A stretch of 64,000 bases of DNA, from positions 4,399,001 through 4,463,000 of the forward strand of contig NZ_CP116967.1 of assembly GCF_032050975.1 (NCBI RefSeq). Direction: 5' to 3'. Below are positions 17,760-26,490 of this stretch, one piece after another. Position 1 is the stretch's first letter, and the number at the start of each line of letters is the position of its first letter. The position numbers and the translations under genes are program-made. Source of the stretch: Candidatus Nitrospira allomarina (GTDB taxonomy: Bacteria > Nitrospirota > Nitrospiria > Nitrospirales > UBA8639). The notes below the pieces were generated by a model. That model saw nothing but the letters and a program-made list of their open reading frames with translations. It was not told the DNA's origin and ran no database searches.

Positions 17760-18047
17760 ATGTACAACCAAAACAAACTTGATAACATTGGCTCAATTGG
17801 CAGATCTATTGCCGACCCTGAAACCCCATCGACATGCTCAAGATGCGCAGGACTCTTAGTCAGTACGTTCTGCGTTTCCCCAGACGAGGAAACCTCCCAT
17901 TTTCAAATTCCTGTTGCCAAGTGTCTCCAGTGCGGTGATGTGATCGACCCGCTAATTATAAAGCACCGACTCTCAAAGACCCTGCCACAACCGCAGCCCA
18001 AGAAAAGACGTCCCTTTGCCAATCTGCAGGTTATTTCAAAGGGATGA
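17760..18047 (+). CDS. small zinc-ribbon-like protein
   Basis: This 95-residue protein has two CxxC knuckles, CSRC (about residues 26-29) and CLQCGD (about 56-61), separated by roughly 26 residues, and a basic tail (QPKKRRPF). This is the layout of a small zinc ribbon that could bind nucleic acid or protein. An excellent GGGAGGAG ribosome site precedes the ATG. It is divergent from the B12-MerR gene across the repeated motif and so is a likely target. I do not recognise a named family. The cytochrome c gene follows after 150 bp. Confidence 0.72.
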   Translation: MYNQNKLDNIGSIGRSIADPETPSTCSRCAGLLVSTFCVSPDEETSHFQIPVAKCLQCGDVIDPLIIKHRLSKTLPQPQPKKRRPFANLQVISKG

Positions 18048-18198
18048 ACTAGGGAGACAGGTAATCTTTTTTTATTTATCTTTACAGGCACGGATCAGGA
18101 ATTTCCAATAATAGAAAATTTCATTGTACATATTGATCAAATTCTAGATAGCGGCCATGAAACATTCTCTAATCAATAATTTATCCACAGGCTAAATA

Positions 18199-18705
18199 AT
18201 GATGCAGCGAGGCAATTTATATTTCACTTACCTAGCCGTATTCCTTATAATGGGGTGCGGTCAAGGAGGGACTTCTTCGCGACCAACCTTAGACGTTCCG
18301 CTTGAATTCGCCGACAAGCACATGCCAAAAGGATGGTGGAATGACCCAGTGGTTTTGTCGGAAGGTCGCTTACTGTATCAGGGTGTAACGAAACCATTCG
18401 TGAATTGTGCGAAATGTCACGGGAGAGATGGAAAGCCTACCAAGAGGGGTGCCCCGGATCTCACCGATGCCAAGAGAGTTAAGAGGTTTTCCGATTCCTA
18501 CTGGTTTTGGCGCATCGAAGAGGGAGTTCCCATGACCTCGATGGAGGGCTGGTCCAAAAAGTTGTCTGATCAGGAGATCTGGAAGATTATTGCCTACCAG
18601 CGGAACTTTGCACTCAGGGGGCAGGCTTATAATCCTGCAACCGACCGATGGGAGGACCCGGAAGCCCAGCAACAAGCCGCTGCCAGCCCGGTTAAAACAA
18701 AATGA
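18199..18705 (+). CDS. cytochrome c lipoprotein (monoheme)
   Basis: This 168-residue protein has a lipobox ending at Cys20 (LIMGC), so it is probably a membrane-anchored periplasmic lipoprotein. One heme c is attached at CAKCH (Cys70-His74), and Met112 or Met115 in VPMTSM is the likely second ligand. The helix KKLSDQEIWKIIAYQRNF is typical of the C-terminal helix of class I cytochromes. The signature HMPKGWWNDP before the heme recurs as HMPDGWWADK in the protein at 37682-38173, so the two are paralogs. Such cytochromes usually shuttle electrons between periplasmic oxidoreductases and terminal oxidases. The ribosome site is weak. Confidence 0.88.
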   Translation: MMQRGNLYFTYLAVFLIMGCGQGGTSSRPTLDVPLEFADKHMPKGWWNDPVVLSEGRLLYQGVTKPFVNCAKCHGRDGKPTKRGAPDLTDAKRVKRFSDSYWFWRIEEGVPMTSMEGWSKKLSDQEIWKIIAYQRNFALRGQAYNPATDRWEDPEAQQQAAASPVKTK

Positions 18706-18821
18706 AGCGAAACGTAACATCGACTAATAAAAAAAGGGACTCAGAGAGCAAGGAGGTAACGACGTCTGTGTGTAATGTGCAGGCCGGGCCGGCGGTTCAT
18801 GCGACGGAGTGTCACAATTAA
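18702..18821 (+). CDS. possible 39-aa peptide overlapping the cytochrome c stop
   Basis: An ATG at 18702 overlaps the preceding TGA (ATGA) and opens a 39-codon frame ending TAA. The product is basic then Cys-containing (SVCNVQAGPAVHATECHN). Coupled translation is possible, but without homologs I cannot tell it from chance. Confidence 0.25.
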   Translation: MKRNVTSTNKKRDSESKEVTTSVCNVQAGPAVHATECHN

Positions 18822-18861
18822 AATCTATTATTAATTTTATGATCCACCTGGGAGGTATGAA

Positions 18862-19920
18862 GTGATGATGTTTAAAAACTCACTCGCTGAAACAAGAAAA
18901 GTCGGCGATCAACTCAAAATTCGATTGTTCGCATCCGCCCTCATCGTGCCGGCCGTTCTCATGTCATTCGGGTCTGTGCTAGCGAACGAAATGGTCCACA
19001 TTCCATCCGGAAAATTCATTATGGGAATCGATAAGGTCATGCCGACCTCGGCCAAGGGAGGGAAGTTGAAACCCTGGTCCGCGGAAGCTTTTCATGATGA
19101 AGGTCCTGCACACCAGGTTGAGTTGGGCTCTTACATGATCAACAAATATGAGGTGTCCAATGGTGAGTATAAGGAATTCATGAAGGACACCAACCATCCT
19201 GCGCCTGCTTACTGGGACGACCCTCGTCTCAATAAGCCTAATCAGCCAGTAGTCGGAGTCAATTATCATGATGCAACAGCCTTTTGCGAATGGAAGGGGG
19301 CACGCCTCCCCACCGAGGCTGAATGGGAAAATGCCGCACGCGGGCCGCAGGGACTCAAGTATCCATGGGGAGACCAGCTCGACCCCAAGCTCGCCAACTT
19401 CGGAAGGAATCAACCTTCCACCATGCCGGTCGACTCTCTCCCTGAAGCAGCCAGCCCTTATGGACTCCATCATATGGCCGGAAATGCATTCGAGTGGGTT
19501 TATGATTGGTATGATCCCCGGTTTTATGAGAAGGGCCCATTCATCATGAACACAACTGGTCCGGAAAAACCGGTATGGCTCGGGGGAACCGGTCTCTATG
19601 TTGACCGGCTCACGACCGGTGAAAAGAGAGTGATCCGCGGTGGGTCTTGGAACGCGCCAGTTACCAGTATTACCACCACGCATCGGTTTTGGAATCAACC
19701 CATGAACAACAGTTACGGTGTGGGCCTGGGATTCCGGTGTGCCAAGACAGCCACCAAAGAACCGGAGCAGTACGTGCAATATCACTTCATGCATGCTCTG
19801 ATCAGCATGGGAGAAGAAAAGTGGAAAGACGCGCTTGATTCAATAGAGAAAGCCCTCCAGGAGGACCCGGAAAATGCGGAGTACAAAGCCACCCGAGAGG
19901 TCATCAAAAAGATGATGTAA
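18862..19920 (+). CDS. secreted SUMF1/FGE-sulfatase-fold protein with C-terminal helical repeat
   Basis: This 352-residue protein has a signal peptide ending near LMSFGSVLA and a SUMF1 (formylglycine-generating-enzyme-like) domain: MVHIPSGKFIMGIDKV, YEVSNGEYKEFMKD, WCEWKG-type CEWKGARLPTEAEWENAARG, MAGNAFEWVYDWYD, VIRGGSWN and GLGFRCA. The pair of active-site Cys needed for copper-dependent formylglycine formation is not seen (RGGSWNAPV has no Cys), so it is probably not a true FGE. The last 50 residues (MGEEKWKDALDSIEKALQEDPENAEY) form a TPR-like helical hairpin. GGAGG lies 6 nt before GTG 18862, with two ATG codons immediately after. The family is common beside electron-transfer genes in nitrite oxidisers (established context), but its role is unclear. 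Confidence 0.83.
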   Translation: MMMFKNSLAETRKVGDQLKIRLFASALIVPAVLMSFGSVLANEMVHIPSGKFIMGIDKVMPTSAKGGKLKPWSAEAFHDEGPAHQVELGSYMINKYEVSNGEYKEFMKDTNHPAPAYWDDPRLNKPNQPVVGVNYHDATAFCEWKGARLPTEAEWENAARGPQGLKYPWGDQLDPKLANFGRNQPSTMPVDSLPEAASPYGLHHMAGNAFEWVYDWYDPRFYEKGPFIMNTTGPEKPVWLGGTGLYVDRLTTGEKRVIRGGSWNAPVTSITTTHRFWNQPMNNSYGVGLGFRCAKTATKEPEQYVQYHFMHALISMGEEKWKDALDSIEKALQEDPENAEYKATREVIKKMM

Positions 19921-20230
19921 GCACTTCGGATAAGATTCTGACGAGGCAGCATCATCATGATCTGCCTCGTCACCCATCACTCTTTGCGAGCCGTCTTATG
20001 CTGGCAAGCACAATCAAGTAGTTCAACGAGAAACCAACTTCTCGGTCATTCCTTTTCAGTAAGAAAACAGGAGACAGTGCGAATGGGGTGTCCCCGAGTG
20101 GAGACCAGAATCCGAAGCTTACCCAAAATACGTCTTAGGAAATCAACGTGATCGCACCCTATCCGAAAAAATTCTGAAGTGGAGTGGCGGCAAAGAAGAT
20201 TGAGGAGAAAATTCTTAATAAGAGGCTGTC
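19921..20230. other. intergenic region with strong hairpin at 19940-19971
   Basis: The gap contains a perfect 10-bp inverted repeat (GACGAGGCAG at 19940-19949 with CTGCCTCGTC at 19962-19971) 20 bp after the SUMF1 gene stop. There is no T-tract on either strand, so it may act as a 3'-end stabiliser or an atypical terminator. The rest holds nothing I recognise. Confidence 0.6.
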
Positions 20231-20590
20231 ATGAAATACCTAATGCCAATTGCGATCGTACTGCTAGTCACAATCTCCGAACCCGCAGCAGCAGAGCCAA
20301 TCCGGCCAACTCAGGATAGACTCGCCGAAGCCCAACATCTAATCCATGATGCTAGTCATTCCATGGATAATGCATGGGATGCCTTTCACAAAGCCGCCCT
20401 GGGAGGGACTCTGGCTTCTCCGGAAATTCAAACTGCCGCGGAGGCAGACCTCATGAAAGGTCGCGACCTGTTGCGGAAAGCCATGATGGCGCAACATGAG
20501 GGCAACATAGAAGAGGTGAGAAATTTAACGAAACAAATACATCAATTGAGTGCTGAGATCCAACGAAAAAGCCAAATGGAGAAAGAATAA
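20231..20590 (+). CDS. small secreted helical protein
   Basis: This 119-residue protein has a signal peptide cut near AAA-EP (about residue 22) and is then almost entirely helical with charged and Gln-rich stretches (RPTQDRLAEAQHLIHDASH, EADLMKGRDLLRKAMMAQHEG, LTKQIHQLSAEIQRKSQ). It has no Cys. The stop overlaps the next start by one base (TAATG), so it is translationally coupled to the SUMF1-fold gene and the two products probably work together in the periplasm. GAGG lies about 5 nt before the ATG. I know no named family for it. Confidence 0.75.
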   Translation: MKYLMPIAIVLLVTISEPAAAEPIRPTQDRLAEAQHLIHDASHSMDNAWDAFHKAALGGTLASPEIQTAAEADLMKGRDLLRKAMMAQHEGNIEEVRNLTKQIHQLSAEIQRKSQMEKE

Positions 20591-21393
20591 TGGTCCTGCT
20601 GTCATTATTGGTATTCCTGTTGTCCATAGGGTTGGCACAACCCTCATGGGCACTTCATCTCGAAGAACAATGGGATTATGCACCGATGATCAAAATTCCT
20701 AAGGGTCCCTTTCTCCGCGGAAGCCTTCCGGAAACTGGTCGATTGGACGAATTCCCACAAAGGGAAATTTATTTGGATGAATTTTTCATAGACAAGTACG
20801 AGGTCACCAATCATCAATATACAGAGTTTTTGGTGGCAACCGGACATAGGGAACCGTTGAACGTGTATGGAGAGGTCTCTCTAAGCCAGGAAGAGGGGAT
20901 CGATCATTTGCCGGTCGTTCAAGTGAACTGGAATGACGCTGAGGATTACTGCATATGGATAGGGAAACGTCTTCCAACCGAAGCTGAATGGGAAAAGGCC
21001 GCCCGCGGGATTGATGGGCGCATCTATCCATGGGGGAACTCCACTCCCACGAAAACTCTCGCCAACTATGATCGGGAATGGGATGACGGAAATGCGCTTC
21101 AATTGATCGGGACTCTTCCAGGCGGGGCATCACCATATGGCGTGCAAAACATGGCCGGGAACGTCAGGGAGTGGGTCCAGGATTGGTACGCCGAGGACTA
21201 CTACAAAGATTCTCCAGATCGAAATCCCAAGGGTCCGGGTACAGGAATTCTGAAGGTCGTTCGGGGTGGCTCCTGGCATAGTTTGGAGGCCGATATCAGA
21301 ACGGCAGCCAGGGGAAAGGGAGGGTTTGCCCTGAAGACTCATGGTGTGGGCTTTCGATGTGCACGGGATACCGAATCATTGGAGACTAAATAA
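20590..21393 (+). CDS. secreted SUMF1-fold protein
   Basis: This 267-residue protein has a signal peptide (LLSLLVFLLSIGLAQPSWA) and a single SUMF1 domain: MIKIPKGPFLRGS, FIDKYEVTNHQYTEFLVATG, VVQVNWNDAEDYCIWIGKRL, PTEAEWEKAARG, MAGNVREWVQDWY, VVRGGSWH and GVGFRCARD. As in the protein at 18862, the catalytic Cys pair of formylglycine-generating enzymes is not evident, so catalysis is doubtful and a structural or binding role is likelier. It is the second gene of a coupled pair with the small helical protein. The two SUMF1 proteins are only distantly similar, which argues against a recent duplication. Confidence 0.85.
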   Translation: MVLLSLLVFLLSIGLAQPSWALHLEEQWDYAPMIKIPKGPFLRGSLPETGRLDEFPQREIYLDEFFIDKYEVTNHQYTEFLVATGHREPLNVYGEVSLSQEEGIDHLPVVQVNWNDAEDYCIWIGKRLPTEAEWEKAARGIDGRIYPWGNSTPTKTLANYDREWDDGNALQLIGTLPGGASPYGVQNMAGNVREWVQDWYAEDYYKDSPDRNPKGPGTGILKVVRGGSWHSLEADIRTAARGKGGFALKTHGVGFRCARDTESLETK

Positions 21394-21733
21394 ACCGGGA
21401 CTGTGATGTGGGTCTCAACATCTCAGGGAGGATGCTTGACCGGCACCCCGATTGGGACCATGAACAAGATTTCAACACAACTTTTAAGATTTTGAGGGCA
21501 AAAGGGTCGGATCCCATTGATGATTTAGCCCCAAACCCGGTTCTTATGAGGTGCGAAACTCAAGGACGCTTTGCTCATGAAACCATCGATTGCCCCTCCT
21601 CCAACGTTTCATCCTATTTTCAATCCGGACTTTGTCCATTAAGGGCGAATTTAGTTGAGAATTCCTGTCGATCGAACTCCTTCATCTGCTCCTTAAAGAT
21701 CTGAATGAGGGAAGATTCCAGAGAGGATTAATT
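21394..21733. other. intergenic region
   Basis: 340 bp without a convincing gene. A plus-strand frame beginning with GTG at 21408 (98 codons) has no ribosome site and no family features. The epimerase promoter probably lies here. Confidence 0.45.
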
Positions 21734-22666
21734 ATGAAAATTGTCATTGCCGGTGGAACAGGATTTATCGGACGAGAGGTTTGCCGGGTACTACATGATG
21801 CAGAGTATTCCGTTTTCATCCTTACCCGACATGCAGGGGACCAGACCGCGTCTGCCGCCCCACAAAGTCGTTTCGTCCAGTGGGACGGGGTGACTCAGGG
21901 ACCATGGGTTCGGGAATGCGAGGGGGCAGATGTCGTCATTAATCTATGCGGTGCACCGATTGCGGATTCCCGCTGGACGGACAAGCGAAAACAAGAGCTT
22001 ATTGACAGCCGGGTGCAACCGACACAAGCCCTGCTTCAAGCCATCTCGAGCTGGAAAAACAAACCACACACATTTATTTCCGCATCAGGAGTCGGTTTCT
22101 ATGGAGCCAGAGGTGAAGAAGAGCTGAATGAATCTTCTACTCCTGGCAAAGGCTTTCTTTCTGATCTTTGTCAGGTTTGGGAAAATACGGTTATGGAAGC
22201 CGAAGCCTTGGGTCTTCGGGTGATTCCAATCCGATTCGGTATGGTGTTGGGACCGGATGGCGGAGCCCTAGCAAAAATGTCTTTGCCGTTTCGCTTGTTT
22301 CTGGGCGGTCCCGTTTTACCCGGAACGCAATATGTTTCGTGGATCCACCGGAATGATCTTGCCCGTCTCATTCTTTTTGTGATGACCCGCTCTACGCTGA
22401 TCGGACCGGTCAATGGAGTCGCCCCCGAGCTAGTCACCATGCGCGACTTTTGTACGACATTGGGACAATCCATGAACCGTCCATCCTGGTTCCCGGTTCC
22501 GGAATTTATATTGGAAACCGCCTTGGGAGAGCTCGCCACGATGCTAACAACTGGCCAACGCGTTCACCCACAAAAAGCCCTGAAGAGTGGATTTTCTTAT
22601 TCCTATCCCACCCTCCAGGAAGCGTTACAATCAATATTTCGCAAACCATCACCTCAAGCAACATAG
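21734..22666 (+). CDS. TIGR01777 family epimerase (YfcH-like extended SDR)
   Basis: This 310-residue extended short-chain dehydrogenase has the N-terminal NAD(P)-binding motif GGTGFIGREVC, then DVVINLCGAPIADSRWT, SASGVGFYG, and the C-terminal DUF1731 segment (PEFILETALGELATMLTTGQRVHPQKALKSGF) that defines the TIGR01777 family. The substrate is unknown. The canonical catalytic Tyr motif is altered to FYG, as is common in this family. Genes of this family are often part of light-induced sets controlled by LitR-type regulators in other bacteria, which fits the B12-MerR genes on either side. GAGAGGA precedes the ATG at about 7 nt. The downstream peroxiredoxin starts 35 nt later. Confidence 0.9.
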   Translation: MKIVIAGGTGFIGREVCRVLHDAEYSVFILTRHAGDQTASAAPQSRFVQWDGVTQGPWVRECEGADVVINLCGAPIADSRWTDKRKQELIDSRVQPTQALLQAISSWKNKPHTFISASGVGFYGARGEEELNESSTPGKGFLSDLCQVWENTVMEAEALGLRVIPIRFGMVLGPDGGALAKMSLPFRLFLGGPVLPGTQYVSWIHRNDLARLILFVMTRSTLIGPVNGVAPELVTMRDFCTTLGQSMNRPSWFPVPEFILETALGELATMLTTGQRVHPQKALKSGFSYSYPTLQEALQSIFRKPSPQAT

Positions 22667-22701
22667 CTGAACTATTCGCATTTATGCTAAGGAGCGAACC
22701 G

Positions 22702-23286
22702 ATGAACATCACAGATAAAAAACAATCACGTTGGCTCATTTTATTCATGGTGTGTTTTCCAGTTTTGACTGCCGGATTGGTTATTCTTTTCTGGGGATCC
22801 TCCGTCTTGGGAGCGCCTCTCTCATTAGAGAAAGGCAGCCTCATCCCCTCTGTGACCGTAATCGGAAAAGATGGAAAGGCCGTGAACCTTGATACCTTGA
22901 AGGGTCACGTCACCTTGATAAGCATTGTTCCCCAATTGAATACTCCGGTGTGTGATGAACAAACACACCGGTTTAGTGAACGCAATGGCGGCCTGGATCA
23001 AATGATGACCTTTGTCACATTGAGCACGAATACGTATGAGGACCAGCAGACGTTCGCCACCGAAGCAAATATTCACAATATGACCTTTTTATCTGATGCC
23101 CCTGATTATCATTTCGGGGCCAGTTCCGGTCTGCTCCTCGAACAACCCGGTATTCTTCATCGCGCCGTTGTGGTGCTGGATTATCAAGGCATTATTCGAT
23201 ATGTTGAAATGGTACCCATGGGACAGCTACCTGATTTTGACCAGGCCTTGCGGGTGTCCCGAAGCCTGCTCGCCAATGTTTCTTAA
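22702..23286 (+). CDS. membrane-anchored Tpx-like peroxiredoxin
   Basis: This protein belongs to the thiol-peroxidase (Tpx) branch of peroxiredoxins, which reduce hydroperoxides. The peroxidatic Cys84 sits in NTPVCDEQTHRFSE. The usual resolving Cys of Tpx, in the segment read here as SDAPDYHF, is missing, so it would act as a 1-Cys enzyme or use another thiol. A single hydrophobic segment (WLILFMVCFPVLTAGLVILFW, about residues 11-31) anchors it, with the enzyme outside the cytoplasm. I choose ATG 22702 because AAGGAG lies 8 nt before it. Longer in-frame starts overlap the epimerase gene. A DUF4149 gene follows after 11 nt. Confidence 0.85.
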   Translation: MNITDKKQSRWLILFMVCFPVLTAGLVILFWGSSVLGAPLSLEKGSLIPSVTVIGKDGKAVNLDTLKGHVTLISIVPQLNTPVCDEQTHRFSERNGGLDQMMTFVTLSTNTYEDQQTFATEANIHNMTFLSDAPDYHFGASSGLLLEQPGILHRAVVVLDYQGIIRYVEMVPMGQLPDFDQALRVSRSLLANVS

Positions 23287-23297
23287 GAGGTGACGCG

Positions 23298-23783
23298 ATG
23301 ACTGAACACATTCTCATTTTTTTTAATTTGTTGGCCAGCGCCGTGTTGGTGGGGAAAATTGTCTTTCTTTCCTTCGTCACAGCACCCGTGCTTTCACGGA
23401 CGCTGGATGCCGATGCTTTTGCACGAGTCGTGCGAAGTTTGTTTCCTCCCTACTACGGATTGGGAATGCTCAGTGCCGCCGTTGGATGGTTCACCAGCCT
23501 CGCCCTGGGTTTTTTCCATGGATTCGGACCCGTGGTGCTTGTCCCCGCTACGTTGTGGTTGGGAATACTGGCGATCGAGCAGTATTGCCGGACTCCTCTG
23601 ATTGCCCAGATTAATGAACTCAGCGATCAGCTCAAAGCCAAACAACTCAAAGGGATTTCCACACCTCTCCTTCAACGACAAAGAGATGGCCTCCATCGGC
23701 GTTCCGTGCAATTAAATTCTCTTGTCCTTCTCATGGGTTTGTGTATTCTCGGTTTTTCCGGCCTGTCATCCACACTGCCATAA
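23298..23783 (+). CDS. DUF4149 inner-membrane protein
   Basis: This 161-residue protein has four transmembrane helices (about 5-30, 50-72, 76-92 and 140-158) with the conserved FNLLASAVLVGKIVFLSFVTAPV start that characterises DUF4149/TMEM205-like proteins. The cytoplasmic loop between helices 3 and 4 is charged and helical. Function is unknown. A good AAGAGGTGA ribosome site and an 11-nt gap to the peroxiredoxin gene suggest one operon (epimerase, peroxiredoxin, DUF4149, PDZ protein). Confidence 0.85.
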   Translation: MTEHILIFFNLLASAVLVGKIVFLSFVTAPVLSRTLDADAFARVVRSLFPPYYGLGMLSAAVGWFTSLALGFFHGFGPVVLVPATLWLGILAIEQYCRTPLIAQINELSDQLKAKQLKGISTPLLQRQRDGLHRRSVQLNSLVLLMGLCILGFSGLSSTLP

Positions 23784-23794
23784 AGGAGATTTCT

Positions 23795-24283
23795 ATGCCG
23801 ATACGCTTACCCTTTAATACCAATGTAAATCAGTGTCTCAAAATTTTAGGAGCCCTGGTCCTTTCGACGATAGTATGCACACCATGGGCTTTGGGTGAGG
23901 ATGTCCGCTCGATTGATTTAGCGGCCACCACGAATCCTCATGCCAGTCCTCCAGGACCCAACACACTCCCTCCCTCGGGAATTGTGGGACTTGCATTGCA
24001 TATCACAGCCGGTCGAATTGGAGAACCAGCTCGATTGATCATTCGCGCCGTGCATCCGTCCGGGCCCGCCGCACGTGCCGGGCTGAATCATGGGGAAGAA
24101 ATTCTGACCGTCGACGGGGTCCCCGTAGCCGGCAAAACCTACCAGGAAGCGGTTGGGCTCATCCGCGGAGAAATAGGAAGCAGCGTAAGACTGGGACTCA
24201 CAGGACCACAAGGTGAACGCACCGTGAGCCTGGTCCGAATCAGTGAATCGGTTTTAATGGAGCAAACTCCTCAAGCCATGTAA
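23795..24283 (+). CDS. secreted PDZ-domain protein
   Basis: This 162-residue protein has a signal peptide (CLKILGALVLSTIVCTPWALG) and one PDZ domain covering about residues 60-155, with the carboxylate-binding loop region GIVGLALHIT and the core GPAARAGLNHGEEILTVDGVPVAGKTYQEAVGLIRG. Lone PDZ proteins of this size usually act as adaptors or protease cofactors in the periplasm. There is no protease domain. ATG 23795 is chosen for the AAAGGAG 6 nt before it; it begins 12 nt after the DUF4149 stop. It appears to be the last gene of its operon. Confidence 0.85.
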   Translation: MPIRLPFNTNVNQCLKILGALVLSTIVCTPWALGEDVRSIDLAATTNPHASPPGPNTLPPSGIVGLALHITAGRIGEPARLIIRAVHPSGPAARAGLNHGEEILTVDGVPVAGKTYQEAVGLIRGEIGSSVRLGLTGPQGERTVSLVRISESVLMEQTPQAM

Positions 24284-24482
24284 GCGGATTAAAAGTGTAC
24301 AGGACAGCAATCCATCCCTCTGGGTCACCGAATCCGAAGTGTTGATGAAGCTGAAAAGTATTGGGGCGGCTTGGGAGGCTGATGGTGCATGAACGGGTAC
24401 TCAACGCCGGAGAAGAATTGAGATATCTGCAACACGGGTCACGCGGATCCATCACCCCTTAGGAGAGGGATTACATATCCAT

Positions 24483-25517
24483 ATGACCACACGATTAATC
24501 GACATCGATCTCAAGCCTCACAACAAAACGACTCAACTTGACAAAAATTTGGCTGAGTCCCTTTCAGAGCATAAGCCGCGATTGGGCATCAGCCAATGTC
24601 TGCTCGGCGACACGGTTCGATACGATGGCGGACATAAACGGGATGCCTTCCTCACAGATGTGCTGGCCCCGTTTGTCGAATGGCTTCCGGTCTGTCCCGA
24701 AGTAGAAGCGGGACTAGGCACCCCGCGAGAGGCCATGCATTTGGCAGGGAATCCAGATGCCCCACAACTCCTGACCATCCGCTCCCACATTGATCACACC
24801 ATGACACTCCAGACCTTTAGTCAGCGCCGGGTTCAGGAGTTACAGGAAAGTGATTTGGATGGATATATTTTTAAAAAAAGTTCCCCCAGTTGCGGAGTCT
24901 ATCGGGTCAAGGTTTATACCGAGAAAGGGCAACCTTCAAAACAGGGTACCGGTATTTTTTCAGCCGCCTTTCAACAAGCGTTTCCCCTACTCCCTGTGGA
25001 GGAAGAAGGACGGTTGAGCGACGCACCAATTCGGGAAAACTTTATCGAGCGCATTTTCTGTTATCGGAGGTGGAAAACCCTCTATCAACAGGATCGGATC
25101 AGCCGTGGGGCCATTGTCCAATTCCATACCCGTCACAAATATTTATTGCTCACCCACAGCCGTTCGCATTATCACGACCTTGGACAACTCATCGCAAAGG
25201 CAGGCCAGTACACACCCGATGCCCTGGCCAGTCACTATGGCCCGCGTTTTATGGACGCGCTGAAAAGCAAGGCCACAGTACGAAAGCATGTGAATGTCCT
25301 CCAGCATCTGGCGGGCCACTTCAAAAAACAGCTGAAGCCGATTGAACGGGCCGAGTTGCAGGAAACCATTCAGGATTACCACCGGCAACTCACCCCCCTG
25401 GCCGTGCCGCTCACGCTCATTAAACATTATGTGCGCATCCTGGAGGTACCCTATTTAGTTGACCAGGTCTACCTCAACCCGCACCCCAAGGAACTCATGT
25501 TACGTAACCATGTCTAA
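24483..25517 (+). CDS. DUF523-DUF1722 fusion protein (YbgA-like)
   Basis: This 344-residue cytoplasmic protein has an N-terminal DUF523 domain with Cys motifs (GISQCLLGDTVRYDGGHKRD, VCPEVEAGLG, SPSCGVYRV) and a C-terminal DUF1722 domain (RGAIVQFHTRHKYLLLTHSR, LKRK-like PIERAELQ). The combination is often found next to photolyase genes (ybgA-phr in E. coli), and Cys clusters suggest iron-sulfur or thiol chemistry, but no activity is established. Its end overlaps the next gene by 8 nt (ATGTCTAA), so translation with the second B12-MerR regulator is coupled. The start at 24483 has AGGAGAGG at a rather long 13 nt. Confidence 0.9.
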   Translation: MTTRLIDIDLKPHNKTTQLDKNLAESLSEHKPRLGISQCLLGDTVRYDGGHKRDAFLTDVLAPFVEWLPVCPEVEAGLGTPREAMHLAGNPDAPQLLTIRSHIDHTMTLQTFSQRRVQELQESDLDGYIFKKSSPSCGVYRVKVYTEKGQPSKQGTGIFSAAFQQAFPLLPVEEEGRLSDAPIRENFIERIFCYRRWKTLYQQDRISRGAIVQFHTRHKYLLLTHSRSHYHDLGQLIAKAGQYTPDALASHYGPRFMDALKSKATVRKHVNVLQHLAGHFKKQLKPIERAELQETIQDYHRQLTPLAVPLTLIKHYVRILEVPYLVDQVYLNPHPKELMLRNHV

Positions 25518-26478
25518 CAATCTAAAAGATTCCCAGACCTATCGGATTAAATCTGTGGCCAGTACCACTGGACTCAGCACCCACGTGATCCGGAAATGGG
25601 AAGAACGCTACCATTTGGTCCATCCGCAGCGAGGCCCTAACGGCTATCGACTCTTTACCGAAGATGACATTCAATTCCTCCTGTACTTGAAATCACAATT
25701 GGATCATGGTGAATCCATTGGGCAATTGGCGCAAGCCGGTGAGCGCGAACTCCGACAATCGATGAATCAAGTCCCTCTCAATCTCTCGGGAATAGCCTCT
25801 CTCTATTGGAATGACACCCAGGACATGATTCGGTTGGCCCGGCACCAGGACGTACGGGCCATTACCACCATGATTGAGAAATGGATCAATCAATTGGGGC
25901 TTGAAAAAGCCCTGGATAGCATTATTTTTCCGGTCTTGCGTCTGATTGGCGACCTGTGGCATCAAGGAGGGATGAGTCTGAGGGGGGAACAAAGCGTGAG
26001 CCGGTTGGTGCGTCAACACCTCATTAACGTTCTACGAGAAGAACCTCCTCTTGGAGGACCGCACGCCTTAATCGCCTGTGTGCCTGGAGACTTTCATGAA
26101 ATTGCTCCACTGACTGCGGCGATTCTTCTGCGAGGGCTTGGATGGCACAGCATCTATCTCGGGCCCAATGTTGCATTTGAGATGCTGGAATTGGCCCTGC
26201 GCCGGAAACAAACACAGCTCATTCTCCTTTCCTGCAACCTAGAACTAGAAGAAAAAATACTACGGTCCTGGCTACAAAAGATCACTCGACTTCTTCAGCC
26301 TTCGTGTGCGGTAATGGTGGGGGGACCGGGGTTTAAACCGTATGTGCCTCTTCTTCGCACTCACAACATTACCTATTTCACCCAAGTCCAGGATGTCAAA
26401 ACATTGCAACTACGAACTGGCATGGGTGAAAACGCCACGACTTTCCACCCATCATCATCCATTTCCGGGCAATCATAG
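25510..26478 (+). CDS. second MerR-family regulator with cobalamin-binding domain
   Basis: This 322-residue paralog of the regulator at 16702 has the HTH YRIKSVASTTGLSTHVIRKWEERY (residues 10-33), the middle cap-type stretch IFPVLRLIGDLWHQGG and a C-terminal B12 domain (ALIACVPGDFHEIAPL with candidate cobalt-ligand His, YLGPNVAFEML). It is expected to bind adenosylcobalamin and sense light like LitR/CarH. I use ATG at 25510, inside the end of the DUF523-DUF1722 gene. Longer starts would overlap more and are not family-like. CbiX follows 12 nt downstream, linking the regulator to cobalamin supply. Confidence 0.9.
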   Translation: MSNNLKDSQTYRIKSVASTTGLSTHVIRKWEERYHLVHPQRGPNGYRLFTEDDIQFLLYLKSQLDHGESIGQLAQAGERELRQSMNQVPLNLSGIASLYWNDTQDMIRLARHQDVRAITTMIEKWINQLGLEKALDSIIFPVLRLIGDLWHQGGMSLRGEQSVSRLVRQHLINVLREEPPLGGPHALIACVPGDFHEIAPLTAAILLRGLGWHSIYLGPNVAFEMLELALRRKQTQLILLSCNLELEEKILRSWLQKITRLLQPSCAVMVGGPGFKPYVPLLRTHNITYFTQVQDVKTLQLRTGMGENATTFHPSSSISGQS

Positions 26479-26490
26479 GGAGCTCACAAC

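Noticed and set aside
21408-21704. 98-codon frame with GTG start between SUMF1 and epimerase genes
   Set aside because: No Shine-Dalgarno sequence and a mix of residues without any recognisable pattern.
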